Source: Pedococcus badiiscoriae
GTDB lineage: Bacteria > Actinomycetota > Actinomycetes > Actinomycetales > Dermatophilaceae
Length of the DNA: 64,000 bases
Assembly (NCBI RefSeq): GCF_013408925.1
Contig: NZ_JACCAB010000001.1
Coordinates: forward strand, 2,170,001-2,234,000
Direction of reading: 5' to 3'
Shown: positions 42,998 through 52,292 of the stretch, piece after piece
Layout: every line of letters begins with the position of its first letter
Position numbering within the stretch: position 1 is the stretch's first letter
Program-made: the position numbers and the translations under genes
Notes under the pieces: generated by a model
Told to the model about the DNA's origin: nothing
The model's database searches: none
Seen by the model: the letters and a program-made list of their open reading frames with translations, nothing else

Positions 42998-44206
42998 GTG
43001 ACGTCACCGCAGCGCGCCCCCGGAGGATTCCCGGTCGTCGGGATCGTCGGCGGGGGTCAGCTGGCGCGGATGTGCGCCGCCCCCGCGGCCGAGCTCGCGA
43101 TCACGCTCAGCGTCCTCGCCGAGTCGCCGGACGCCGCCGCCGCGCAGGTCATCCCCTCCGCGCCGGTCGGGGACCACACCGACGTCGACGCGGTGCTGGC
43201 CTTCGCCAGGGAGTGCGACGTCGTCACCTTCGACCATGAGCACGTCCCGGCCGACGTGTTGGAAGCCCTGGTCGCAGAGGGGATCCCGCTGCACCCGACG
43301 CCCCAGGCGCTGCGGTTCGCCCAGGACAAGCTGGCGATGCGTGAGCGGCTCACCGAGATCGGCGTCGCCTGCCCGGACTGGACCCGTGTCGGGACCGCCG
43401 CCGAGGTCGATGCCTTCGCCGCCCGGGTCGGGTGGCCGGTCGTTGCCAAGACGCCCCGCGGTGGGTATGACGGCAAGGGCGTGCGGGTGATCGGTTCAGC
43501 CGCGGAGGTCGAGGACTGGCTGGCGATGGTCGAGGAGCAGCAGGGGACGTCCGGCCCGCTCGCCGACGGGATCCTGCTCGAGGAGAGGGTCGACTTCGTC
43601 CGCGAGCTGGCCGTGCTCATCGCCCGCAGCCCCTCCAACCAGGCCGCCGCGTGGCCGGTCGTCGAGACCGTGCAGACCGACAGCATCTGCACCGAGGTGC
43701 TGGCCCCCGCGCCAGACCTGGACCCGGCCCTGGCCGCGCTGGCCACCGAGGCGGGGCTGCGCATCGCCGAGAACCTGGGTGTGACCGGTGTCTTCGCCGT
43801 CGAGATGTTCGAGGTGAGGGACCCGGGGACCGGCGCCCCGGGATACGTCGTCAACGAGCTGGCCATGCGCCCGCACAACAGCGGGCACTGGTCCATGGAC
43901 GGCGCGGTGACCGGCCAGTTCGAGCAGCACCTGCGCGCGGTGCTGGACCTGCCGCTCGGCGCACCCACACCGAGGGAGCCGCACACGGTGATGGCCAACG
44001 TGCTCGGGGGCGACTACCCCGAGCTCTACCCGGCCTATCGCCACGTCATGGCCAGGGACCCCGGGCTGAAGGTGCACCTCTACGGCAAGGGCGTCCGCCC
44101 CGGCCGCAAGATCGGTCACGTCAACGTCTCCGGCACCGACCTCGCGCAGCTGCGCGAGCGCGCCGCCCACGCGGCCGACTACCTCGCAGGAGTGATCACC
44201 GAATGA
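42998..44206 (+). CDS. purK: N5-carboxyaminoimidazole ribonucleotide synthase
   Basis: ATP-grasp enzyme carboxylating AIR to N5-CAIR in purine synthesis. The 402 residues contain the N-terminal [24 protein letters not shown] glycine-rich ATP loop, ELAVLIARS, and [23 protein letters not shown]42998 is supported by a TATCCT element. Coupled to purE by an ATGA overlap. Confidence 0.96.
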   Translation: MTSPQRAPGGFPVVGIVGGGQLARMCAAPAAELAITLSVLAESPDAAAAQVIPSAPVGDHTDVDAVLAFARECDVVTFDHEHVPADVLEALVAEGIPLHPTPQALRFAQDKLAMRERLTEIGVACPDWTRVGTAAEVDAFAARVGWPVVAKTPRGGYDGKGVRVIGSAAEVEDWLAMVEEQQGTSGPLADGILLEERVDFVRELAVLIARSPSNQAAAWPVVETVQTDSICTEVLAPAPDLDPALAALATEAGLRIAENLGVTGVFAVEMFEVRDPGTGAPGYVVNELAMRPHNSGHWSMDGAVTGQFEQHLRAVLDLPLGAPTPREPHTVMANVLGGDYPELYPAYRHVMARDPGLKVHLYGKGVRPGRKIGHVNVSGTDLAQLRERAAHAADYLAGVITE

Positions 44207-44748
44207 GCGCATCCGCCACCGGCCCCGCGACCCCGTCGAGCCCGTTGGTCGGACTCGTCATGGGCAGCGACAGCGACTGGCCCGTGATGGAGCTGGCGGC
44301 CCAGGCGCTGGAGGAGTTCGGCGTCGCCTACGAGGCCGACGTGGTCTCGGCCCATCGCATGCCCGAGGAGATGATCGCCTACGGGCAGAACGCAGCTGGG
44401 CGTGGACTCCGGGTGCTCATCGCGGGTGCGGGCGGGGCGGCTCACCTGCCCGGCATGCTGGCGGCGGTCACGCCGTTGCCGGTCATCGGCGTGCCCGTGC
44501 CCCTGAAGTACCTCGACGGCATGGACTCCCTGCTCTCGATCGTCCAGATGCCTGCCGGTGTCCCCGTCGCGACGGTCTCCATCGGCGGGGCCCGCAACGC
44601 CGGGCTGCTGGCGGCGCGCATCCTCGCCGCCGGTGAGGGGGAGTATGCCGCGCGGCTGCGTGAGCGGATGAGCGCCTTCCAGGCCGACCTGCGCGACCAG
44701 GCCCACGCCAAGGGAGCGGCTCTGCGGGCACGGCGCGGCGGCTCCTGA
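44203..44748 (+). CDS. purE: N5-carboxyaminoimidazole ribonucleotide mutase
   Basis: Moves the carboxylate of N5-CAIR to C4, the step after PurK. The 181-residue class I PurE shows [34 protein letters not shown] and PVKYLDG-like [23 protein letters not shown]. The C-terminus carries a basic extension. The start overlaps the purK stop by four bases. Confidence 0.96.
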   Translation: MSASATGPATPSSPLVGLVMGSDSDWPVMELAAQALEEFGVAYEADVVSAHRMPEEMIAYGQNAAGRGLRVLIAGAGGAAHLPGMLAAVTPLPVIGVPVPLKYLDGMDSLLSIVQMPAGVPVATVSIGGARNAGLLAARILAAGEGEYAARLRERMSAFQADLRDQAHAKGAALRARRGGS

Positions 44749-44779
44749 CCGGCAGCGCCGGGCGCAACCCCGGCGGGGC

Positions 44780-45235
44780 CTAACGCGCCATTCCAGCCGA
44801 GCGGACGCCGCGCCACTCGATCCGCGGGCAGGTGTCCATCACGACGTCCAGCCCGGCGGCGCGAGCGCGGTCGGCGGCGGCCTCGTCCACGACACCGAGC
44901 TGCATCCAGATCGCGTCGATCTTCAACCGGTCCTTGTTGGCGATCGCCTCGTCCACGACGGCCCCGACGTGCTCGGAGTTGACGAAGCAGTCGACGACCT
45001 TGATGTCCGTGCCGTCGGGGATGTCGGACAACGAGGCGTAGCCCTGTTCGCCGTGCACGACCTCGGCCTTGGGGTGGACCGGGATCAGACCCTTGCCGAG
45101 CTCGACCTTGAGCCACCGCGAGACCCCGAACGCCTCACGCTCCTGGTTGTCCGAGAGGCCGACGACCACCCAGATGCCGGGGTCGATCAGGAGCTCGCGG
45201 ATGAGGTCGGGGTCGTTCTGGTGACGAAAACTCAT
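44780..45235 (-). CDS. CoA-binding domain protein (YccU-like)
   Basis: A 151-residue Rossmann-fold protein. IWVVVGLSDNQEREAFGVSRWL near residue 21 is the CoA-binding loop, and DCFVNSEHVGAVVDEAI and IWMQLGVVDEAAADRA are conserved blocks of the family, which resembles the N-terminal domain of succinyl-CoA synthetase alpha. Function unknown. Divergent from the luciferase-like gene. Confidence 0.88.
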   Translation of the reverse strand: MSFRHQNDPDLIRELLIDPGIWVVVGLSDNQEREAFGVSRWLKVELGKGLIPVHPKAEVVHGEQGYASLSDIPDGTDIKVVDCFVNSEHVGAVVDEAIANKDRLKIDAIWMQLGVVDEAAADRARAAGLDVVMDTCPRIEWRGVRSAGMAR

Positions 45236-45316
45236 GATCTCAGCATCACACGGTGAGGAGCCGATGGGGAGAGCCGAGACGTGGGGCCTTGGGCAGTGGG
45301 CCGCGGGGGAAGGCAG

Positions 45317-45322
45317 TAACGT
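45317..45322 (+). promoter_or_regulatory. Putative leaderless -10 box for the LLM oxidoreductase
   Basis: TAACGT ends seven bases before ATG45330. Confidence 0.4.
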
Positions 45323-45329
45323 CGCCACC

Positions 45330-46391
45330 ATGAAGTTCGGACTGTTCGTGCCACAGGGCTGGCGCATGGATCTTGTCGGGATCGACCCCAGCCAGCACTG
45401 GGGCGTGATGGCCGGGCTGGCGCGACGGGCCGACGCCAACGAGGACTGGTCCTCGATCTGGGTGTTCGACCACTTCCACACAGTGCCGATCCCCAGCGAG
45501 GAGGCGACTCACGAGGCGTGGACGCTGATGGCCGCCTTCGCCGCTGTCACCGGACGCGTGCGCCTGGGGCAGATGTGCACCTGCATGGCCTACCGGAACC
45601 CCGCCTACCTCGCCAAGGTCGCCGCCACGGTCGACATCATCTCCGAGGGTCGGCTCGAGATGGGCATCGGGGCTGGCTGGTACGAGCACGAGTGGCGCGC
45701 CTACGGCTACGGGTTCCCGCGTGCCGGCGAGCGCCTGCGGGCCCTGGACGAGGGGGTCCAGATCTTCCGCCAGATGTGGACGACCGGCACGGCGACGCTG
45801 GACGGCACGCACTTCCAGGTCGACGGCGCCCGCTGCTACCCCCAGCCCCTGCAGGGCACTTCGGCTCCCGGCTCCAAGCACAACGGCATCCCGATGTGGA
45901 TCGCCGGCGGCGGCGAGAAGAAGACGCTGCGGATCGCGGCGCAGTACGCCGACTACACCAACTTCGACCCCAGCCCGGAGGGTTTCGCGTACAAGAGTGC
46001 GGTCCTCAAGGGGCATTGTGACGACCTCGGGCGCGACTTCGGCGAGATCGTCCGCAGCGTCAACCTCAACGTGTTCATCGGCAGTGACGAGCGGGAGGTC
46101 GAGGAGCGCTTCAGGGTGGTGCGGGAGCGACTGCTGTCCGTCGGCTCACCGCAGGCGCGGGTCGACCAGCTGCTCGCTGAGTACCGCAGCCAGGCGACGG
46201 TCGGGACACCGGAGCAGATCGTCGAGAAGCTCACCGCGTTGCAGGACCTCGGCATGACGTACGCGATCCTCAACTTCCCCGAGGCGGCGTACGACACGAC
46301 CGGGATGGCGATGTTCGAGCGCGACGTGATGCCCGAGCTGCTCGACCGCGAGGAGCACGGGCACCTCTGGCACCTGTCGCGCCGTCGCTGA
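45330..46391 (+). CDS. LLM-class F420-dependent oxidoreductase
   Basis: A 353-residue luciferase-like TIM-barrel protein. It has MKFGLFVPQG, SIWVFDHFHT, LGQMCTCMAYRNPAYLAK, GRLEMGIGAGWYEHEW and PMWIAGGGEKKTLRIAA. These blocks are typical of actinobacterial F420-dependent enzymes rather than flavin monooxygenases, but the cofactor is inferred. Substrate unknown. The frame is open to 45234, but ATG45330 starts the conserved first strand. Confidence 0.9.
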   Translation: MKFGLFVPQGWRMDLVGIDPSQHWGVMAGLARRADANEDWSSIWVFDHFHTVPIPSEEATHEAWTLMAAFAAVTGRVRLGQMCTCMAYRNPAYLAKVAATVDIISEGRLEMGIGAGWYEHEWRAYGYGFPRAGERLRALDEGVQIFRQMWTTGTATLDGTHFQVDGARCYPQPLQGTSAPGSKHNGIPMWIAGGGEKKTLRIAAQYADYTNFDPSPEGFAYKSAVLKGHCDDLGRDFGEIVRSVNLNVFIGSDEREVEERFRVVRERLLSVGSPQARVDQLLAEYRSQATVGTPEQIVEKLTALQDLGMTYAILNFPEAAYDTTGMAMFERDVMPELLDREEHGHLWHLSRRR

Positions 46392-46479
46392 ACGGGCCGT
46401 CTGCGCGGGCCCCCGCAGTGTCCGGCGCCACACCCGTCGCCGGCACGCGACGGCATACCAGCGGGTAACCTGAGGGACT

Positions 46480-47646
46480 GTGAGCACCGGTAACCGCGAC
46501 TTCGACCTGTTCAGGATCTCCGAGGACCACGAGGCCCTCCGGGAGGCGGTGCGCGCCGTCGCCGAGGACAAGATCGCGCCGTACGCCGCGGCCGTGGACG
46601 AGGACGCGCGGTACCCGCAGGAGGCGCACGACGCCCTGGTGGCCTCGGACTTCTTCGCCCCGCACATCGCCGAGGAGTTCGGTGGGGTCGGCGCCGACGC
46701 GCTCGCGACGTGCATCGTCATCGAGGAGGTCGCCCGCGTCGACGCCTCCGCCTCGCTCATCCCGGCCGTCAACAAGCTGGGCAGCATGCCGCTGATCCTG
46801 GCCGCGAACGACGACGTGAAGAAGCGCTACCTCACGCCGCTGGCGGAGGGGAGGACGACGTTCTCCTACGGCCTCTCCGAGCGGGAGGCCGGCTCCGACA
46901 CCGCCGCCATGAAGACGCGCGCGCGGCGCGACGGTGACGACTGGGTCGTCAACGGGCAGAAGTCCTGGATCACCAACGCCGGGGTCTCCGAGTACTACAC
47001 CGTGCTCGCGGTGACCGACCCGGACGGCAAGCGCGGCAACAACGTGACCGCGTTCGTGCTGGAGAAGTCCGACGAGGGCTTCACCTTCGGGGAGAAGGAG
47101 CGCAAGCTCGGCATCAAGGGCTCCCCGACCCGCGAGCTCCACTTCGACAACGTCCGCATCCCCGGCGACCGCATCGTGGGTGCCGAGGGCGAGGGCCTCA
47201 AGATCGCGCTCGCGACCCTCGACCACACCCGGGTCACCATCGGGGCGCAGGCAGTCGGGATCGCGCAGGGGGCGCTGGACTTCGCGGTCTCCTACGTCAA
47301 GGAGCGCAAGCAGTTCGGCAAGCACATCGCCGAGTTCCAGGGCATCCAGTTCATGCTCGCCGACATGGCGATGGCCGTCGAGGCGGCCCGCCAGATGGTC
47401 TACGTCGCGGCCGCCAAGTCCGAGCGCGGTGACAAGGACCTGCCCTTCTTCGGCGCGGCCGCCAAGTGCTACGCCTCGGACGTCGCGATGCAGGTGACCA
47501 CCGACGCGGTCCAGCTGCTCGGTGGCGCGGGCTACGTGCGCGACTTCCCCGTCGAGCGCATGATGCGCGACGCCAAGATCACCCAGATCTACGAGGGCAC
47601 CAACCAGATCCAGCGCATCGTGATGGCCCGCCAGATCCTGAAGTAG
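46480..47646 (+). CDS. Acyl-CoA dehydrogenase (FadE25-like)
   Basis: A 388-residue FAD enzyme desaturating acyl-CoA. It shows YGLSEREAGSDTAAMKTRA, WVVNGQKSWITNAG, and IYEGTNQIQRIVMARQ with the catalytic Glu in the canonical place. GTG46480 has GAGGG six bases upstream and TAACCT eight bases upstream, so either leadered or leaderless expression is possible. Following purK-purE it matches the mycobacterial purK-purE-fadE25 order (from memory). Confidence 0.94.
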   Translation: MSTGNRDFDLFRISEDHEALREAVRAVAEDKIAPYAAAVDEDARYPQEAHDALVASDFFAPHIAEEFGGVGADALATCIVIEEVARVDASASLIPAVNKLGSMPLILAANDDVKKRYLTPLAEGRTTFSYGLSEREAGSDTAAMKTRARRDGDDWVVNGQKSWITNAGVSEYYTVLAVTDPDGKRGNNVTAFVLEKSDEGFTFGEKERKLGIKGSPTRELHFDNVRIPGDRIVGAEGEGLKIALATLDHTRVTIGAQAVGIAQGALDFAVSYVKERKQFGKHIAEFQGIQFMLADMAMAVEAARQMVYVAAAKSERGDKDLPFFGAAAKCYASDVAMQVTTDAVQLLGGAGYVRDFPVERMMRDAKITQIYEGTNQIQRIVMARQILK

Positions 47647-47822
47647 TCACACGCGACCCGGGATGCGCGAGCCGGGCCGCACGCCGAAGGCAGTCATAGG
47701 CCGTCAACGGGCTGCCCTCAGGCCTCGCCGCTGTGGACGTCCCCCTTGTCTGAACGCCGATCTCATGGCGGCGCGATCGTGTGCTTTTCCGGGGGCTGAG
47801 TGGGGCGCACGTGCGTCGGGAG

Positions 47823-48278
47823 TCAGGGGCGGCGGCGCAGCAGCGCTCGTGTGCGCCATGTCAGCCGCCCGAAGCGCGGGACTGGGATGAACAGGTAGGT
47901 CGCCAACCCGGCGTAGGCGCTCTCGTGCCTGTGGGCGGCCAAGGAGGTCGCCCAGGCGGTCCCGAGGCTGAAGACCACTGCCAGGGCCGCGAACATGGCC
48001 CAGCGAAGGCGCGGGCGCTCCATGGTCGCGAGTCGTTGGTCCAACGAAACGGCCGCGCGAGTGGGGTTGCGACGAAGCTCCTCGTGCTGGCTTTCTCGTA
48101 CCCGGTGGATCCACGTGCCGCTGATGAGCAGGGCTCCAGCAAGCGCCAGAGGCAGGGCAACGCCGGCGCGGGCGCCCGGACTGAGGCCCACGAGAAACTG
48201 GGCGCCGGAGCTCGCGAAGAGTAGGACAGCTCCAGCGACCCTGTACGGCCATCGTCCCCAGCGCGAACCATCACCCAT
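47823..48278 (-). CDS. Hypothetical membrane protein
   Basis: A 151-residue protein I do not recognise. It has four probable helices (VAGAVLLFASSGAQFLVGL, GVALPLALAGALLISGTWI, a third around 95-115, and AYAGLATYLFIPVPRF) and a basic C-terminus ending TRALLRRRP. A polar stretch between helices 2 and 3 is charged. ATG48278 lacks a strong ribosome binding site. Codon use is less GC-biased than the neighbours. It could be a recently acquired or fast-evolving gene. Confidence 0.55.
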   Translation of the reverse strand: MGDGSRWGRWPYRVAGAVLLFASSGAQFLVGLSPGARAGVALPLALAGALLISGTWIHRVRESQHEELRRNPTRAAVSLDQRLATMERPRLRWAMFAALAVVFSLGTAWATSLAAHRHESAYAGLATYLFIPVPRFGRLTWRTRALLRRRP

Positions 48279-48600
48279 GGCGCAACCCACTCTCCCCCTT
48301 GGCCACGCGAGTAAGGCACCGCTGGCCGGACCACGGGGAGCTCTCCGTATTTGGGCCCTGTGCATCCCCGATTCATTCATCGGCAGACCGCGCGGATCGC
48401 CGCATGATCGGACGTTTCCATAGGTGGCATAGAGCCGCCAACTCTCGCCAAGGGATCGTGATCGGCGTCGACGCGATAGCGGCAAGCGACGCGTCGCAAC
48501 CCGCCGCCACCCCCGGGAGGGGTGACGAGTCCCCTGGCTTCTGGCGGCGCTTGTTCCGCCGGTAGCCAAGCACTCAACGCGGCATGAGCGAGCTTTTCGA
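48279..48600. other. Stretch without a convincing gene, lower GC
   Basis: About 320 bases with more A/T than the rest of the window (for example GTATTTGGG and CGATTCATTCATCGG, a small palindrome). An 88-codon plus-strand frame at 48299-48565 ends in GDESPGFWRRLFRR, a plausible C-terminus, but its upstream part looks random. It may be a gene remnant. No RNA gene is seen. Confidence 0.4.
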
Positions 48601-49068
48601 TCACCCGCCGGTGGTGAACTGGAAGATCGCGTTGAGCACCAGGAAGACCCAGAACCCGAGCATCAGCCACCACGGAGCCCACACGGCGGTGACCATCGGC
48701 CCCTGGGGCAGTCCAGCAGTCTCAGCCCACCTACTGAGATAGGCGCGGGACAGACGGGTCGCCGATGCGACCTCTGACAACCACGGAACGTGACCCTTCT
48801 CATCAGGTCTCGGGTCTTCGTCAACCACGCGATCGCCCAGCCTGAGGATCGCGACGGCAGCAGCCGCCCCAACTCCGAAGGGAACAGCACTCCAGCTTGC
48901 CTTGTCGTCGAGCCACGTGGTCAGCCCACCACCGGCAACGACGAGCCAACCCGGAAGCGCGCTGACCACCAAGGTGAGTCTGGGAGATGCCGCGTGAGCT
49001 TGCGATGGCATGCGATGCAGCATGGCATGGCCATAGCCATCAGAAGTCCGCTCATCGGCATGTCCCAC
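48601..49068 (-). CDS. Hypothetical membrane protein
   Basis: A 155-residue protein of unknown function. Predicted helices lie at about 32-53 (LTLVVSALPGWLVVAGGGL), 60-77 (VPFGVGAAAAVAILRLG) and at the C-terminus (WWLMLGFWVFLVLNAIF), with a soluble loop between the second and third. The start is unsure: GTG49068 gives a His/Met-rich lead, and internal ATGs give a shorter form beginning MPSQAHAASPRL. The start region contains near-repeats of GCATGGCATGG. Context gives no clue to function. Confidence 0.55.
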   Translation of the reverse strand: MGHADERTSDGYGHAMLHRMPSQAHAASPRLTLVVSALPGWLVVAGGGLTTWLDDKASWSAVPFGVGAAAAVAILRLGDRVVDEDPRPDEKGHVPWLSEVASATRLSRAYLSRWAETAGLPQGPMVTAVWAPWWLMLGFWVFLVLNAIFQFTTGG

Positions 49069-49195
49069 AACCGCGAGCGCCGAAGCGCGGCAGGAGAACC
49101 CGGGTCATCTGGGGGTGTACATGCCGTGCATGCGGTGCGACTCTGACCCAGAGCACCCGGCCCGGGGGAGACGGGCCCCAATCGGGGAGAGAACC

Positions 49196-50842
49196 ATGAA
49201 CAGGAAGCTCGGTATCGTCGGCGCAGCCGGCATCGTCGCAGGGCTGATGCTCGCCAGCGCGCCCGCGCAGGCACAGAGCAGCGCACCGTCGCCCGCTGCC
49301 CGCACCCACGTCGCGGCATACGTCCCGCCGCCCATCGCGTGGGGCCCGTGCAGCAGCTCGACGCTGCAGCAGTTCGGCGCCCAGTGCGGCATGCTGACCG
49401 TCCCCTTGGACTACGCGCACCCGGCCGGCACCAAGATCCAGCTCGCGGTGTCACGGGTGACGCACACGACCCCCAGCTCGCAGTACCAGGGAGTGGTGCT
49501 GGTCAACCCAGGCGGCCCGGGTGGCTCCGGTCTCGTGTACTCCATCTTCCAGTCGTTCATCCCGAACGACGGGGGCATGTCCTATGACTGGATCGGCTTC
49601 GACCCGCGCGGTGTCGGGTCCAGCGTCCCGTCCCTGACCTGCGACGGAAACTACTTCGGCTTCAACCGGCCCTCGTTCGTTCCGGTCAACGAGCGGGTTG
49701 AGCACGCGTGGTTGGTCAAGACCCGGAACTACACCAGGGCGTGCAAGGCGGCCGGAGGGGCGCTGCTGGAGCATCTCAAGACGACCGACTCGGTCGCCGA
49801 CATGGAAAGCATCCGGATCGCGCTGGGGCAGTCGAAGATCAACTACTACGGGTTCTCGTACGGCACCTACCTGGGCCAGGTGTACGCCACGCTGCACCCG
49901 AACCGGGTTCGCCGGTTCATCTTGGACTCGAACGTCGACCCGCGCCGCGTCTGGTACCAGGCCAACCTCGACCAGGACTACGCCTTCGACAAGAACCTGG
50001 GTATCTACCTGAACTGGGTCGCGGCCCACGACAGCAGCTACCACCTGGGGACCAGCGGCGCCGCGCTGCTCAGGACCTACTACCGCGTCCTGAACCGGCT
50101 GCGGACCCACCCCCAGGCCGGTGGCCTTGTCGGGCCGGACGAGTGGACTGACGCCATCGTCCCGGCCGCGTACTACGTGTATGGCTGGGACACCACAGCC
50201 CAGGCCATTGCTGCGGCAGTCAACGGCGGTGACTTCACCGCCATCCGTGACCTGTATGTCAGCTCGACCGGTGGCCAGGGTCCGGGGGCCGACAACGGGT
50301 ACGCCGTGTACCTGGCCGTGCAGTGCTCGGACGTCCGGTGGCCCCAGGCGTGGTCGACGTGGGAGAGGGACAACAACCGGGTGTACTCGCGGGCGCCGTT
50401 CCTGACCTGGGACAACGCCTGGTACAACGCCCCGTGCCGCGGTTGGGGTGCCAAGCCGGGCACGCCGGTGACGGTCAACGGTCAGCGGTCGCCGGCGATG
50501 CTGCTGGTCGATGAGACCAACGACGCCGCCACCCCGTACGCCGGCAGCCTGTACGTCCGCAGCATCTTCCCGAAGTCAGTGCTCATCGAAGGAGTCGGCG
50601 GCACCACCCACGCGGGTTCGCTGTCGGGAGTGGCCTGCACCGACGACAAGATCGCGGCTTACCTGGCGACGGGTGCGCTGCCGAAGCGGGTGTCCGGCAA
50701 CCGCTCGGACGTGCAGTGCGCGCCGGTGCCGCCGCCCACGCCGACCGTCGCGGCCGCGACCGCAAGCCGGAAGGCCACCACGAAGCCGGCGCGGGTCGGG
50801 ACCCTTCGGCAGGTTCTCGGACCCATCGGCCGAGACCGCTGA
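49196..50842 (+). CDS. Secreted alpha/beta-hydrolase, tripeptidyl aminopeptidase (TAP-like, S33)
   Basis: A 548-residue exported peptidase. The signal peptide (MNRKLGIVGAAGIVAGLMLASAPAQA) probably ends near residue 26. The fold shows NPGGPGGSG oxyanion loop, FDPRGVGSS, nucleophile Ser in YYGFSYGTYLG, acid Asp in DETNDAATPY and His in TTHAGSLSG. The C-terminal TAP-like domain follows, ending in a Pro/Thr tail. Four cysteines may form disulfides. GGGGAGAG precedes ATG49196. It probably releases tripeptides outside the cell. Confidence 0.92.
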   Translation: MNRKLGIVGAAGIVAGLMLASAPAQAQSSAPSPAARTHVAAYVPPPIAWGPCSSSTLQQFGAQCGMLTVPLDYAHPAGTKIQLAVSRVTHTTPSSQYQGVVLVNPGGPGGSGLVYSIFQSFIPNDGGMSYDWIGFDPRGVGSSVPSLTCDGNYFGFNRPSFVPVNERVEHAWLVKTRNYTRACKAAGGALLEHLKTTDSVADMESIRIALGQSKINYYGFSYGTYLGQVYATLHPNRVRRFILDSNVDPRRVWYQANLDQDYAFDKNLGIYLNWVAAHDSSYHLGTSGAALLRTYYRVLNRLRTHPQAGGLVGPDEWTDAIVPAAYYVYGWDTTAQAIAAAVNGGDFTAIRDLYVSSTGGQGPGADNGYAVYLAVQCSDVRWPQAWSTWERDNNRVYSRAPFLTWDNAWYNAPCRGWGAKPGTPVTVNGQRSPAMLLVDETNDAATPYAGSLYVRSIFPKSVLIEGVGGTTHAGSLSGVACTDDKIAAYLATGALPKRVSGNRSDVQCAPVPPPTPTVAAATASRKATTKPARVGTLRQVLGPIGRDR

Positions 50843-50872
50843 CAGCAAGGACAACTGACCGCTGACAGCAAG
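50834..50872. repeat. 16-bp direct repeat across the peptidase stop codon
   Basis: GACCGCTGACAGCAAG occurs at 50834-50849 and 50857-50872, 23 bases apart. The first copy contains the TGA stop of the peptidase gene, so the stop region appears to have been duplicated. Confidence 0.85.
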
Positions 50873-50931
50873 AAGACTGGTGGGGCGCCCGCGCGGCATA
50901 CCTGGTCGGCTCAGCCGAGGGGCGATGGTGC

Positions 50932-52104
50932 TCAGCCTCCGGAGGGCTTGCCGTTCGTGCCGGCGGGGGGCGCCTCGAGGGGCTGGTCGTTGCGCAGCAT
51001 GGTGAACAGCGCCTTGGCGCGCTGGGTGTCCCACTTGACCGAGTCGCCTGCCGACGTCTGGTAGTTCACGCTCTGGATCGGGACGACGAGGCTGAGTCCC
51101 TGCCCCTTGGAGACCGCCCGCATGGCCAGCAGCACCCGGGTGGCGTCACGCAGGGAGGTGTCCTGCCCGACGATCAGGCCCTGGGCCGCGGCATGCGTGA
51201 AGCCCCAGTAGCGCGTCGGGATGAGCACGGTGGCAGGCGTCAGGGCCTGCTTCATGATGGCGGCGAGGAACTGACGCTGCCGTTCCGCGCGCCCGATGTC
51301 CCCGCGCGGGTCCGAGTAGCGGGCCCGGACGAAGCCCAGGGCGTTCTTGCCGTCGAGGACCTGGCAGCCCTTCTGCAGGTTGATGCCGGCCTTGTGGTCG
51401 TCCATGTGGAAAGGCACGCAGATGTTGACGCCGCCGACGCTGTCCACCACGGAGGCGAAGCCCGCGAAGCCGATCTCGACGTACCCATCGATGTGCAGGT
51501 CGGTGACGTGCTCGATGGTCTGCACCAGCAGGTTGGGCCCGCCGAACGCGAAGGCGGCATTGATCTTGTTGCTGCCGTGTCCCGGGATCGGCACGTAGCT
51601 GTCGCGGGGGATGGAGATGAGGGCGGGCTTGCCGCCGTCCTGCGGGACGTGGACCAGGATGATCGAGTCGGTTCGGCGTCCGACCGCCTTGCCGGTCCTG
51701 AGCTCCCTGCGCTGGGCCGCGGTGAGGCCGGCGCGGCTGTCCGAGCCGACGAGCAGGTAGTTGAAGCCCTTGGTGTCAGCCGGGCGGGTCCCAGCGGGTG
51801 TGGTGTCGACCTTGGCCACGGCGTTCCAGGCGTGCAGGGGGGTGAAGATCATGAACGCCAGCCACGCCGCCACGAGCACCAGCACGATGCGCACGACGGG
51901 GAGACGGCGCCGCCGAGGCCCTTCGTCGCGTGCCTCGTCCGGCGCTCCCGGTCCGGACCGCGCTCGCCGACGGCCGCGGACGTCGACGGTGTACACCCCG
52001 TCTGCGGTGCCCGCTTCGGTCCCGTCGTAACCCCGACGGTCTCCGCCGGCGTCCCGCTGGGGGATGGCTCGTGCGTCGTCCGGGCGGGTCTGGCGTCCAG
52101 TCAT
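50932..52104 (-). CDS. LytR-CpsA-Psr (LCP) family cell-wall glycopolymer ligase
   Basis: A 390-residue LCP protein. It has a disordered Arg/Asp-rich cytoplasmic tail (1-68), one membrane helix (about 70-90) and an extracellular LCP domain with GSDSR, the RTDSIILVHVP strand, SIPRDSYVPIPG, FAFGGP, and RARYSDPRGDIGRAERQRQ with the Arg pair that binds pyrophosphate. It transfers wall polymers from lipid carrier to peptidoglycan. Divergent from a second LCP gene at 52293. Confidence 0.92.
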   Translation of the reverse strand: MTGRQTRPDDARAIPQRDAGGDRRGYDGTEAGTADGVYTVDVRGRRRARSGPGAPDEARDEGPRRRRLPVVRIVLVLVAAWLAFMIFTPLHAWNAVAKVDTTPAGTRPADTKGFNYLLVGSDSRAGLTAAQRRELRTGKAVGRRTDSIILVHVPQDGGKPALISIPRDSYVPIPGHGSNKINAAFAFGGPNLLVQTIEHVTDLHIDGYVEIGFAGFASVVDSVGGVNICVPFHMDDHKAGINLQKGCQVLDGKNALGFVRARYSDPRGDIGRAERQRQFLAAIMKQALTPATVLIPTRYWGFTHAAAQGLIVGQDTSLRDATRVLLAMRAVSKGQGLSLVVPIQSVNYQTSAGDSVKWDTQRAKALFTMLRNDQPLEAPPAGTNGKPSGG

Positions 52105-52243
52105 GCTGTCCAGTCTCGGGTGCGAGCATGCAGGCTGGCAAAACGCCTCGACGGCCGGAGCTGGTGGTCCGGGTGACCGGAAACCGTCTCGAACCCCCGC
52201 AAAGCCGCCGGTCATCGCTCTGGCTGGCGCGACACTCGGTAAA

Positions 52244-52266
52244 TCACACGCGTCACAGAAATCACA
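52244..52266. promoter_or_regulatory. Three TCACA boxes at exact 9-bp spacing between divergent LCP genes
   Basis: TCACA occurs at 52244, 52253 and 52262, giving units TCACACGCG, TCACAGAAA and TCACACTGG. This resembles the 9-bp GTCACA-type direct repeats I recall for the actinobacterial response regulator MtrA, which controls cell-wall genes. It lies 27 bases before ATG52293 and 140 bases from the divergent start. Confidence 0.45.
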
Positions 52267-52292
52267 CTGGTGTACCCCGATACTGGTCGACC

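Noticed and set aside
48299..48565. 88-codon plus-strand frame with a plausible C-terminus (GFWRRLFRR)
   Set aside because: No start signal and the upstream part looks random; kept only as a possible remnant.
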